Of a stretch of 64,000 bases of DNA, positions 32,228 through 40,111 are shown piece by piece. The notes beneath the pieces were generated by a model, which did no database searches, was not told the DNA's origin, and worked only from the letters and a program-made list of their open reading frames with translations. This DNA comes from Parvibaculum sp039680535 (GTDB taxonomy: Bacteria; Pseudomonadota; Alphaproteobacteria; Parvibaculales; Parvibaculaceae), in assembly GCF_039680535.1 (NCBI RefSeq), contig NZ_JBDKSS010000001.1, forward strand, positions 107,654-171,653. The letters are read 5' to 3'. Each line of letters opens with the position of its first letter. The stretch's first letter is position 1. A program made the translations under genes and the position numbers.

Positions 32228-33439
32228 ATGGCTATCTACCCGGACAAGAAGGACGGCAAGCTAACCGGAAGGTGGCGTGTCGAAGTCCAGAAGGACGGGC
32301 AGAGGGCTCGCGGACGCTTCAACACCCTAGCCGAAGCCAAGCAGGCCGAAGCCACTTGGGCCGCCCAATTCCCTGCCGAAAAGGCGAAGGTAAGGGATGA
32401 CCAGAAGTCGGCCCCTAGGACCCTCTCAGCACTCGTTGAGAAGGCCAAGGGACGCCTTTGGGTGGGCAAGGCGTCAGAAGTCCAGTGCATTGCCCGTTGT
32501 GAGAAAGTGGTCTCGATCATAGGAAAGTCTACCTCGGTGGATGCCGTCTCGACCGAAACCATTGACGACCTTATTGATGCCCTTCGCATGGAGGGATTGG
32601 CTGACGGGACCATCAACCGTTACCTCAGCCACTTCCATAAGCTCCTTGCGTGGGGCAGAGAGCGCAACTACCGGACCACCTCCCTGCCTACCTTCCAGTG
32701 GCGGGACGAGGACGAAGGACGCATCCGGTGGATAACCCCTGATGAGGAAGCCACCCTGTACAGGCTCCTCCCGGCTGACATCTCTACGCTCGTAGGGGTG
32801 GCTATCCGAACGGGGTGCAGGCGAGGGGAGCTTCTTAATGTCGCCCTTGAGCAAGTCGAGGACGACTGGCTTCGCCTGTGGAGGACCAAGACCAAGAGCC
32901 CTAGGTCGGTCCCCTTGCAACCTGAGACGGCGGAAGCCCTCAGGTGGCTACTTAAGGTCGGCCTGCCGACACCCCATGAAATCCGTTACGCATGGGACAA
33001 GGCCAAGGAGACGATGGGCCTAAAGGAAGACAAGGAGTTCGTCTTCCATGCCTGCCGTCATACCTGTGCTACCCCCATGGTCCAAGCCAACGTCAACCTG
33101 AGGATCATCCAAAGGTGGATGGGGCATAAGCGGATCGAGACGACCCTACGCTATGCCCACGTCAACGATACGATGCTTTCGGACGCACTTAGAACCGTTC
33201 AAAAAGTGTCCCACCAGGATGTAGTACAAGTGAGACATCTTGCACCGTCCCCCACCGTGGGGTATGTGGGCTCCGATCAGGCGAAAAACCCTAGGAGCGG
33301 CCTTGCGGGCGTGGCGGAATTGGTAGACGCACCAGATTTAGGTTCTGGCGGGCAACCGTGGGGGTTCGAGTCCCTCCGCCCGCACCAGGCCGAAAAGCCA
33401 GCAATTACAATGGCCGGGACGACTAAACGGCCAAGCTGA
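32228..33439 (+). CDS. Tyrosine integrase whose frame crosses the tRNA gene
   Basis: In the integrated state this is a 403-residue phage-type integrase. It has an N-terminal Arm-like region (YPDKKDGKLTGRWRVEV), a SAM-like core-binding domain (about 65-155) and a catalytic domain with Arg199 (GCRRGEL), His274-x-x-Arg277 (HACRHT), His300 (GHKR) and the Tyr309 nucleophile (RYAHV). The core fold ends near residue 325. The remaining frame runs through attR, the whole tRNA-Leu and beyond, to a TGA at 33437. GVAELVDAPDLGSG is simply translated tRNA. In the excised circle the frame would instead read GGT-TCT-GTT-GAA-TCT-TAA and stop, giving about 376 residues. Confidence 0.9.
   Translation: MAIYPDKKDGKLTGRWRVEVQKDGQRARGRFNTLAEAKQAEATWAAQFPAEKAKVRDDQKSAPRTLSALVEKAKGRLWVGKASEVQCIARCEKVVSIIGKSTSVDAVSTETIDDLIDALRMEGLADGTINRYLSHFHKLLAWGRERNYRTTSLPTFQWRDEDEGRIRWITPDEEATLYRLLPADISTLVGVAIRTGCRRGELLNVALEQVEDDWLRLWRTKTKSPRSVPLQPETAEALRWLLKVGLPTPHEIRYAWDKAKETMGLKEDKEFVFHACRHTCATPMVQANVNLRIIQRWMGHKRIETTLRYAHVNDTMLSDALRTVQKVSHQDVVQVRHLAPSPTVGYVGSDQAKNPRSGLAGVAELVDAPDLGSGGQPWGFESLRPHQAEKPAITMAGTTKRPS
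33250..33262. repeat. Short inverted repeat before attR
   Basis: CCCCAC, one base, GTGGGG. It lies within the spacer of a weak promoter-like pair (TTGCAC 33240-33245, TATGTG 33263-33268, spacing 17) that points at the intact tRNA-Leu. Confidence 0.4.
33297..33347. repeat. Right attachment site (attR)
   Basis: The second copy of the 51-bp repeat. It supplies the 5' half of the functional tRNA-Leu, joined to the chromosome-derived 3' half at the anticodon stem. Confidence 0.88.
33305..33387 (+). tRNA. tRNA-Leu (anticodon TAG)
   Basis: The 83-nt cloverleaf has acceptor GCGGGCG/CGCCCGC, the D-arm motif GGAATTGGTAGACGC, anticodon stem CCAGA/TCTGG with loop TTTAGGT (anticodon TAG, reads CUA), a short variable arm and T-arm GGGGGTTCGAGTCCCTC. 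CCA is encoded. It lies entirely inside the integrase reading frame and just upstream of tig. Its 5' half comes from the element, so its promoter must also be element-derived. Confidence 0.93.
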
Positions 33440-33455
33440 AAGAACGGATTGCAAG

Positions 33456-34994
33456 ATGCAGGTTACGGTAACGAGCGCGGACGGTCTGAAGCGCGAACTC
33501 TCGGTTCAGGTTCCGGCGAGCGATCTCGAGGCGCGTGTGAACGCGAAGCTCGATGAGATGAAAAATTCGGTCCGCCTCAAGGGCTTCCGCCCCGGCAAGG
33601 TTCCGGTCGCCCATCTTCGCAAGACCTTCGGCAAGCAGGTCATGAGCGAAGTGATTCAGGAGGCCGTCGGCGAAACCAGCCAGAAGGCGCTCGAAGAGCA
33701 GTCGCTGCGTCCGGCCCAGCAGCCTGAGATCAACCTCGAGGGCGAGATCGCTCCGGTGGTCGAAGGCAAGGCCGATCTCGCCTACAAGATGACCTTCGAG
33801 ATCATCCCGCCCTTCGAGATGACCGACTTCGCGAAGCTCGAAGTCGAGCGTCCGGTCGCCGAAGTGAGCGATGCGGATGTCGATGAGGCTCTGCAGCGCC
33901 TAGCCGAGAACCAGAAGAACTTTGCGCCGAAGGCCGAAGGCGCCGCCGCGGACGAGGGCGATCTCCTGACCATCGACTTCCTTGGCCGCATCGACGGCGT
34001 CGCCTTCGAGGGCGGCACGGCGGCGGACGCCAAGCTTGAAATCGGTTCGGGCCGTTTCATCCCCGGCTTCGAAGACCAGCTCAAGGGCGCCAAGGCGGGC
34101 GACAAGGTTGAGGTGAAGGTCGCCTTCCCGGCCGATTACGGCGCGGAGAACCTCGCCGGCAAGGACGCCGTGTTCGACGTCACGGTGAAGGGCATCGAGG
34201 CCCCGGCGGAAGCCAAGGTCGATGACGAGTTCGCCAAGCGTTTCGGCTTCGACGCGCTGGACAAGCTGCGTGAAGCCATGCAGCAGCAGATCAAGGCCGA
34301 CTTCGCGAACATGTCGCGCATGCATCTGAAGCGGTCGCTTCTCGACGCGCTGGACGCAGCCCACAGCTTCGAGCTGCCGCCCTCCATGGTCGAGCAGGAG
34401 TTCAACCAGATCTGGTCGCAGTTCGAGCACGAGCTGCAGCACCAGGGCAAGACGGCCGCCGATCTGGAAGAGCCGGAAGAAAAGGTCCGCGACGAGTATC
34501 GCAAGATCGCCGAGCGCCGCGTCCGCCTCGGCCTCGTGCTCGCGGAAGTCGGCGAGCGGAACAAGATCACCGTCACCGAGCAGGAGCTGGGCCAGTCGCT
34601 CGCCGAGCGCGCCCGCCAGTTCCCCGGCCAGGAGCGTCAGGTCTACGAGTTCTACCAGCGCAACCCGCAGGCGATCGCCGAGCTGCGCGCGCCGATCTTC
34701 GAAGAGAAGGTGATCGATTTCATCACCGAACTGGCGAAGGTGACCGACAAGGTCGTGTCGCGTGACGATCTGTTCGCCGACCCGGATGCCGACGAGCACG
34801 AGCATCACCATCATGATCACGATCATGATCACGATCACGACCATGGTCATCATCACCACGACCATGATCACGATCACGACCATGATCACGGCGAGGCGAA
34901 GCCGGCCAAGAAGAAGGCCGCAGCCAAGGCCGAGGGCGAAGAGAAGAAGCCCGCCGCCAAGAAGGCAGCGCCCAAGAAGAAAAAGGAAGACTGA
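33456..34994 (+). CDS. tig: Trigger factor with duplicated His/Asp tail
   Basis: The 512-residue ribosome-bound chaperone and prolyl isomerase has the ribosome-docking signature GFRPGKVP at residues 43-50. The FKBP-type isomerase domain is at about 150-240 (DEGDLLTIDFLGRIDGVAFEGG). The helical C-terminal chaperone domain ends near residue 435. Beyond it is an extension: a 15-residue unit HHHHDHDHDHDHDHG present twice in tandem (residues 450-479), then a Lys/Ala-rich end. Typical trigger factors are about 430-450 residues, so the tail is extra. It resembles the metal-binding His-rich tail of the isomerase SlyD. The ATG at 33456 follows the tRNA-Leu and integrase end closely. Confidence 0.95.
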   Translation: MQVTVTSADGLKRELSVQVPASDLEARVNAKLDEMKNSVRLKGFRPGKVPVAHLRKTFGKQVMSEVIQEAVGETSQKALEEQSLRPAQQPEINLEGEIAPVVEGKADLAYKMTFEIIPPFEMTDFAKLEVERPVAEVSDADVDEALQRLAENQKNFAPKAEGAAADEGDLLTIDFLGRIDGVAFEGGTAADAKLEIGSGRFIPGFEDQLKGAKAGDKVEVKVAFPADYGAENLAGKDAVFDVTVKGIEAPAEAKVDDEFAKRFGFDALDKLREAMQQQIKADFANMSRMHLKRSLLDALDAAHSFELPPSMVEQEFNQIWSQFEHELQHQGKTAADLEEPEEKVRDEYRKIAERRVRLGLVLAEVGERNKITVTEQELGQSLAERARQFPGQERQVYEFYQRNPQAIAELRAPIFEEKVIDFITELAKVTDKVVSRDDLFADPDADEHEHHHHDHDHDHDHDHGHHHHDHDHDHDHDHGEAKPAKKKAAAKAEGEEKKPAAKKAAPKKKKED

Positions 34995-35016
34995 GCCGAG
35001 GCTCGGTTTTCGGATG

Positions 35017-35046
35017 AAAGGCCCGGATCACCTCCGGGCCTTTTTC
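35017..35046 (+). terminator. Terminator of tig
   Basis: AAAGGCCCGGA...TCCGGGCCTTT followed by TTCTTT. It closely resembles the terminator at 21404 in its stem sequence. Confidence 0.9.
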
Positions 35047-35187
35047 TTTGGCCGGAGGATGCCGCTCCGCGCATGCCGGACGGCTCCGGCGCACCTGGAG
35101 ATCGATCCTTTCCGGATTGTGACGAAAGGGTGGCGGAGGCCCTGACGCCACAGCGCGAAAAAACTTTAGGCAGCCTGCAAAAAACTA

Positions 35188-35328
35188 TTGCACGGACTCG
35201 GCGATGTCCCTATGTGTGCGCCCACATGACGCACACGCACGTGCCGCTGGCCCATAGTTGGTTTATGCAACGACGGAAGCGTCCTTTTTGATCACTCCGG
35301 CACTGCCGGGTCTTAAAGGGTGTTGACG
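35188..35328 (+). promoter_or_regulatory. Candidate speF-type leader of the ornithine decarboxylase gene
   Basis: The region has a promoter-like TTGCAC (35188-35193), a 17-base spacer and TATGTG. A hairpin GTGTGCG/CGCACAC (35214-35236) encloses an ATG, followed by a 21-codon frame, then GACG-GAAG-CGTC with CTTTTT. A structured RNA called speF is known upstream of ornithine decarboxylase genes in alphaproteobacteria. Membership here is inferred from context, not from alignment. Confidence 0.45.
35226..35291 (+). CDS. Possible upstream ORF (leader peptide) of the decarboxylase gene
   Basis: A 21-codon frame begins MTHTHVPLAH and ends FMQRRKRPF, with TGA at 35289. The His-rich start and basic end recall regulatory arrest peptides that precede polyamine genes. 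There is no clear ribosome site, and the frame is open further upstream, so coding is unproven. Confidence 0.3.
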   Translation: MTHTHVPLAHSWFMQRRKRPF

Positions 35329-36633
35329 ATGTTCGCTTCCGAGCCGGGCCGCCGTGCCCGTTCGCGCCTCTCCACGAAATCCGAAATTGCGACCAAGCCG
35401 ATCGGCGAGGCCTCGCATGCCACGACGAAGCCCGCGCCTCGCCGCAAGGCGAAGCTTGCGCTCGTTCCCCGCGATGCCGAAATGCCGGCAGAGCGCGGCG
35501 GCATGCCGCCCAAGATCGCGCGCTTCCTCGAGACTGCCGAGCTTCCCTCGCCCTGCCTCGTGGTCGACGTCGACATCGTCGCGCATAACTGGCTGGAGCT
35601 TTCGCGCTCGCTGCCCAAGGCGCGCATCTTCTATGCTGTGAAGGCCAACCCGGCGAACGAGATCGTCTCGCGCCTGGCGCGCCTCGGCTCCTGCTTCGAC
35701 ACGGCCAGCATGGGCGAGATCGATCTCTGCCTGCGCCACCGCGTTTCGCCGGACCGCATCTCATTCGGCAACACCATCAAGAAGGAGCGCGACATCGCGG
35801 CCGCCTTCGCGAAGGGCGTGCGCCTCTATGCCTTCGACTCGGAATCGGAACTCGAGAAGATCGCCCGTTCGGCGCCCGGCTCGAAGGTCTATTGCCGTGT
35901 ACTGATGGAATGCGAAGGCGCCGAATGGCCGCTGTCGCGCAAGTTCGGTTGCGAGCCCGAGATGGCCGCCGACCTGCTGGTGCGCGCCCGCGAACTCGGC
36001 CTCGACGCCTATGGCGTGTCGTTCCATGTGGGTTCGCAGCAGACGGACCTGACCCAGTACGACAAGGCGCTGGTGCAGGCCTCCGCGCTTTTCGACGCGC
36101 TGGCCGAGCGCGGCATCGAGCTCAAGCTTGTCAACATGGGCGGCGGCTTCCCGTCGCGCTATCGCACCGATGTGCCCTCGATCGAGGCCTATGGCGCCGC
36201 GATCCGCGAGGCGCTGACGCGCCGCTTCGGTGATCGCCAGCCGGACGTCATCGTCGAGCCGGGCCGTGGCATCGTGGGCGACGCGGGCGTCATCCAGTCG
36301 GAAGTCGTGCTCGTCTCCGAGAAGGGCGGCAGCGACCAGCGACGATGGGTGTATCTCGACGTGGGCAAGTTCCACGGTCTCGCCGAGACGATGGACGAGG
36401 CGATCAAGTATCGGCTCCTCACGCCGCATGATGGCGGCGAGACGGCGCCGGTGGTTCTCGCCGGACCGACCTGCGACAGCGCCGACATTCTCTACGAGAA
36501 GGCGGACTATCGCCTTCCGACGGCACTGAAGGCGGGTGACAAGGTCTGCATCCTCGCCACGGGCGCTTACACGACGACCTATTCGGCCGTCGCGTTCAAC
36601 GGCTTCCCGCCGCTCGCCAGCATCTGCATCTGA
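35329..36633 (+). CDS. Ornithine/lysine decarboxylase, alanine-racemase fold
   Basis: The 434-residue PLP enzyme of the ODC/DAP-decarboxylase fold would make putrescine (or cadaverine) from ornithine (or lysine). RIFYAVKANPANEI holds the PLP lysine (Lys105). SFHVGSQQTDLTQY, NMGGGFPSRY (phosphate loop), EPGRGIVGDAG and GPTCDSADILY (the catalytic Cys and Asp of eukaryote-like ODC) follow. An N-terminal basic extension of about 60 residues (FASEPGRRARSRLSTKSE) is longer than the usual 375-380-residue alphaproteobacterial enzyme. A start near MPAERGGMPPKIARFL would give the standard length. The ATG at 35329 follows AAAGGGTG. The leader suggests polyamine control. Confidence 0.88.
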   Translation: MFASEPGRRARSRLSTKSEIATKPIGEASHATTKPAPRRKAKLALVPRDAEMPAERGGMPPKIARFLETAELPSPCLVVDVDIVAHNWLELSRSLPKARIFYAVKANPANEIVSRLARLGSCFDTASMGEIDLCLRHRVSPDRISFGNTIKKERDIAAAFAKGVRLYAFDSESELEKIARSAPGSKVYCRVLMECEGAEWPLSRKFGCEPEMAADLLVRARELGLDAYGVSFHVGSQQTDLTQYDKALVQASALFDALAERGIELKLVNMGGGFPSRYRTDVPSIEAYGAAIREALTRRFGDRQPDVIVEPGRGIVGDAGVIQSEVVLVSEKGGSDQRRWVYLDVGKFHGLAETMDEAIKYRLLTPHDGGETAPVVLAGPTCDSADILYEKADYRLPTALKAGDKVCILATGAYTTTYSAVAFNGFPPLASICI

Positions 36634-36714
36634 GCGACGGGCTTCATCACAGCAATCGGACTTGAGGGGCAGGGCGCGCGGAAAGCCGCGCCGCCCGCCC
36701 GGATGGAGTCGTCC

Positions 36715-37227
36715 ATGAATATCGTCGTCGAAACTCCCGCCCATGAGGCGGCAGTGGAAAAGATGGTCGCCGATGCCTTTGGCCCGGACCGTTTTGCGAA
36801 GACGGTTTACCGGCTGCGCGATGGTGTGGCGCCGATCCCCTCGCTCTCGCTTGTCATGCTGGATGGCGAGGAAGTGGTCGGTACGCTGCGCTTCTGGCCG
36901 GTCGCAATCGGCGGTGCGACGCCCGCGCTTCTGCTCGGGCCGCTCGTCGCCGCCGCCGACCGGCAGGGGCAGGGCATCGGCAGCAAGTTGATGGAGGCGG
37001 GTCTTGCCCGCGCCGAGGCCGAGGGCCACCGCATCGTCGTTCTGGTCGGCGACGAGCCTTACTACGCCCGCTTCGGCTTCACCCGGGCGCTTGCCCGGCG
37101 GCTCAAGCTGCCCGGCTGGGTGGACAGGAAGCGCTTCCTCGCGCGGGAACTGGTCGCAGGAGCCATGCGAGGTGTCGGCGGCATGATCGGTCGCCCTGGC
37201 GAAGCGGCGGACCTGATGGCCGCCTGA
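36715..37227 (+). CDS. GNAT family N-acetyltransferase
   Basis: The 170-residue GNAT protein has a central VVGTLRFWPVAIGG strand pair, the acetyl-CoA loop LGPLVAAADRQGQGIGSKLMEAGL (the Q/R-x-x-G-x-G/A pattern) and VLVGDEPYYARFGF. The latter is typical of the YhbS-like branch. The ATG at 36715 has GGAG 8 nt upstream, better than the in-frame ATG at 36703. It follows the decarboxylase by 81 bp and could be in the same transcript, so a polyamine acceptor is possible but unproven. Confidence 0.85.
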   Translation: MNIVVETPAHEAAVEKMVADAFGPDRFAKTVYRLRDGVAPIPSLSLVMLDGEEVVGTLRFWPVAIGGATPALLLGPLVAAADRQGQGIGSKLMEAGLARAEAEGHRIVVLVGDEPYYARFGFTRALARRLKLPGWVDRKRFLARELVAGAMRGVGGMIGRPGEAADLMAA

Positions 37228-37583
37228 CGTTGCAGCATCCGCCCCGGAGGCCCAAAGGCCCCGGCGTGGCGGATCTGCCGAGCGTGCGCGGGGAATGGGC
37301 TGAAATCCTTCCCCGCGCACCTCTTGAACTCCGCAAAAGCAGGAATCGGGCGCGCCGAGGCGGGGGGTTCCGCTTGCCGGCCAGGCCGTTATGGCGGCCC
37401 CTAGGCGGCTTGTGGGGGATGAAATGCGGAGAGGCTCGCCTTATATGGGCTCTACGCTATTATGAATGCACCAGCCATTTACCGAATCCCGTTATGCCCT
37501 TATGAGCAATATGGCGGTTACTGACCCCGCCGGCGAAGGCAAAGACGTGGCTTCGACCGGTCCGCTGACCTTCAGGAGAGAGA
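37228..37583. other. Intergenic region upstream of clpP
   Basis: These 356 bp hold no supported gene. TTATAT (37441-37446) and TATTAT are possible -10 boxes, but neither has a good -35 partner, and I found no clear sigma-32 pair. Confidence 0.4.
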
Positions 37584-38207
37584 ATGAGAGATCCCCTCGA
37601 TACCTACATGAATCTCGTGCCGATGGTGGTCGAGCAGACCAACAGGGGTGAGCGCGCTTACGACATCTTCTCGCGCCTGCTGAAAGAGCGCATCGTCTTC
37701 ATCGCCGGCCCGTTCGAGGACGGCATGGCGACGCTCGTGACGGCGCAGCTTCTCTTCCTCGAAGCCGAGAATCCGAAGAAGGAAATCTGGATGTACATCA
37801 ACTCGCCGGGGGGCATCGTGACCTCCGGCCTGGCGATCTACGATACCATCCAGCATATCCGCCCGCCCGTGGCGACGGTCTGCCTTGGCCAAGCGGCATC
37901 GATGGGTTCGCTGATCCTCGCCGCTGGCGCGAAGGACATGCGCTATGCGCTGCCGCATTCGCGCATCATGGTTCACCAGCCTTCCGGCGGTTTCCAGGGG
38001 CAGGCGACGGACATCGAAATCCACGCCCGCGAGACCCTCGCGATCCGTGAAAAGCTGAACAACATCTATGTGAAGCACACGGGCCGGAGCCTGAAGGAAG
38101 TTCAGGACGCGCTGGAACGCGACAATTTCATGAGCCCGGAGCGGGCGCAGGAATTCGGCATCGTCGATCATGTCGGCGTGCCGCGCAGCGACGAAGCCCC
38201 GAAATAA
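37584..38207 (+). CDS. clpP: ATP-dependent Clp protease proteolytic subunit
   Basis: The 207-residue serine protease forms the double heptamer used with ClpX or ClpA. GQAASMGSLI holds Ser106 and SRIMVHQPSGG holds His131; the Asp lies in the last third. YINSPGGIVTSGLAIYDTI is the oxyanion loop. The ATG at 37584 follows AGGAGAGAGA. It is 327 bp upstream of clpX, in the conserved tig-clpP-clpX-lon order. Confidence 0.97.
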   Translation: MRDPLDTYMNLVPMVVEQTNRGERAYDIFSRLLKERIVFIAGPFEDGMATLVTAQLLFLEAENPKKEIWMYINSPGGIVTSGLAIYDTIQHIRPPVATVCLGQAASMGSLILAAGAKDMRYALPHSRIMVHQPSGGFQGQATDIEIHARETLAIREKLNNIYVKHTGRSLKEVQDALERDNFMSPERAQEFGIVDHVGVPRSDEAPK

Positions 38208-38534
38208 CACCGAAGCGAAGCGGGCCGGGCAATGCGGGCTCTTTTGCCGCAACGCCCGGTCGGCCGGTGTCTCCCGCAGGTAGCTGCAAATCGCCGCTAA
38301 CTGCCTGTTTTGCGGGCAGTTTGGTGCTTTCGCGTCCTGTAAATTGTAATGAAATCTTGATCCCTCGACGAATAACATGTTCGTATGTCGACGAGGTGAC
38401 GGGTCCTGGATCCGGTTGAGTCTCTCAAACGTAATGAGAGACAAGGGTTTAAGATCCGGCGCCGCCGGCAGGCATGAACGATGCAGGGATCGCGGCGATC
38501 CGGTCGACTGCCGGCAGAAGCCTAAGGAGTTCCA
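38208..38534. other. clpP-clpX intergenic region with a palindromic site
   Basis: It contains a hairpin AACTGCC...GGCAGTT (38299-38321), a weak clpP terminator. It also has a nested palindrome CGAC-GAAT-AACATGTT-CGTAT-GTCG at 38366-38390, downstream of TTGATC (38359-38364). No gene is evident. Confidence 0.5.
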
Positions 38535-39800
<1,266 letters not shown>

Positions 39801-39868
39801 CGCTTCGCTCCGTTGCGTGCGCCACAATTGAACAGTCCCTTTGGAGCCGTTCAAAAAGCGAATTGGGG

Positions 39869-39905
39869 TGGCCTTGAAAGCGGAAGCTTTCAGGGCCATT
39901 TTCCT
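39869..39905 (+). terminator. Terminator of clpX
   Basis: TGGCCTTGAAAGC, GGAA loop, GCTTTCAGGGCCA (one G-U pair in 13), followed by TTTTCC. Confidence 0.88.
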
Positions 39906-40041
39906 TTCAACAAGGCCAATTCCGGCCGCGCCATGTGGTGCCGGGGCCAGGCCTTCCAGTGAAACCGGTCAAGGCCTCGCCGCAGTGATAGCAGGCGCTT
40001 CAAACCCGAATCTGGTTATGTTGGATATGGTCCCGTCGCTC

Positions 40042-40065
40042 AGCATTCGTTCAGTTTCGAATGCT
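40042..40065. repeat. Perfect 8-bp inverted repeat upstream of lon
   Basis: AGCATTCG, 8-base spacer TTCAGTTT, CGAATGCT. It lies 47-70 bp before the lon ATG and could be an operator or an mRNA hairpin. Confidence 0.55.
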
Positions 40066-40111
40066 AGGGTCGAGCGTCGCCACGGGCGTTTTGTGAAAGC
40101 AGGTACCGCGA

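Larger units (their letters stand above)
26571..33347. mobile_element. 6.7-kb integrated element in tRNA-Leu(TAG)
   Basis: The element is bounded by identical 51-bp direct repeats (26571-26621 and 33297-33347). Each holds the 5' half of tRNA-Leu through the anticodon loop plus 8 bp of upstream flank. It carries a P-loop ATPase, a serine recombinase, an exported protein, a MarR-like protein and a tyrosine integrase next to the right end. Base composition is visibly less GC-rich than in the flanks. No capsid, portal, conjugation or resistance genes are seen, so it may be a satellite, a degraded prophage or a minimal integrative element. Removing it would rejoin tRNA-Leu to its own promoter and restore the tRNA-Leu to tig order. 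Confidence 0.85.

Noticed and set aside
33305..33390. Protein segment AELVDAPDLGSG
   Set aside because: It is the translation of tRNA-Leu and not a protein domain. It matters only because the integrase frame passes through it.
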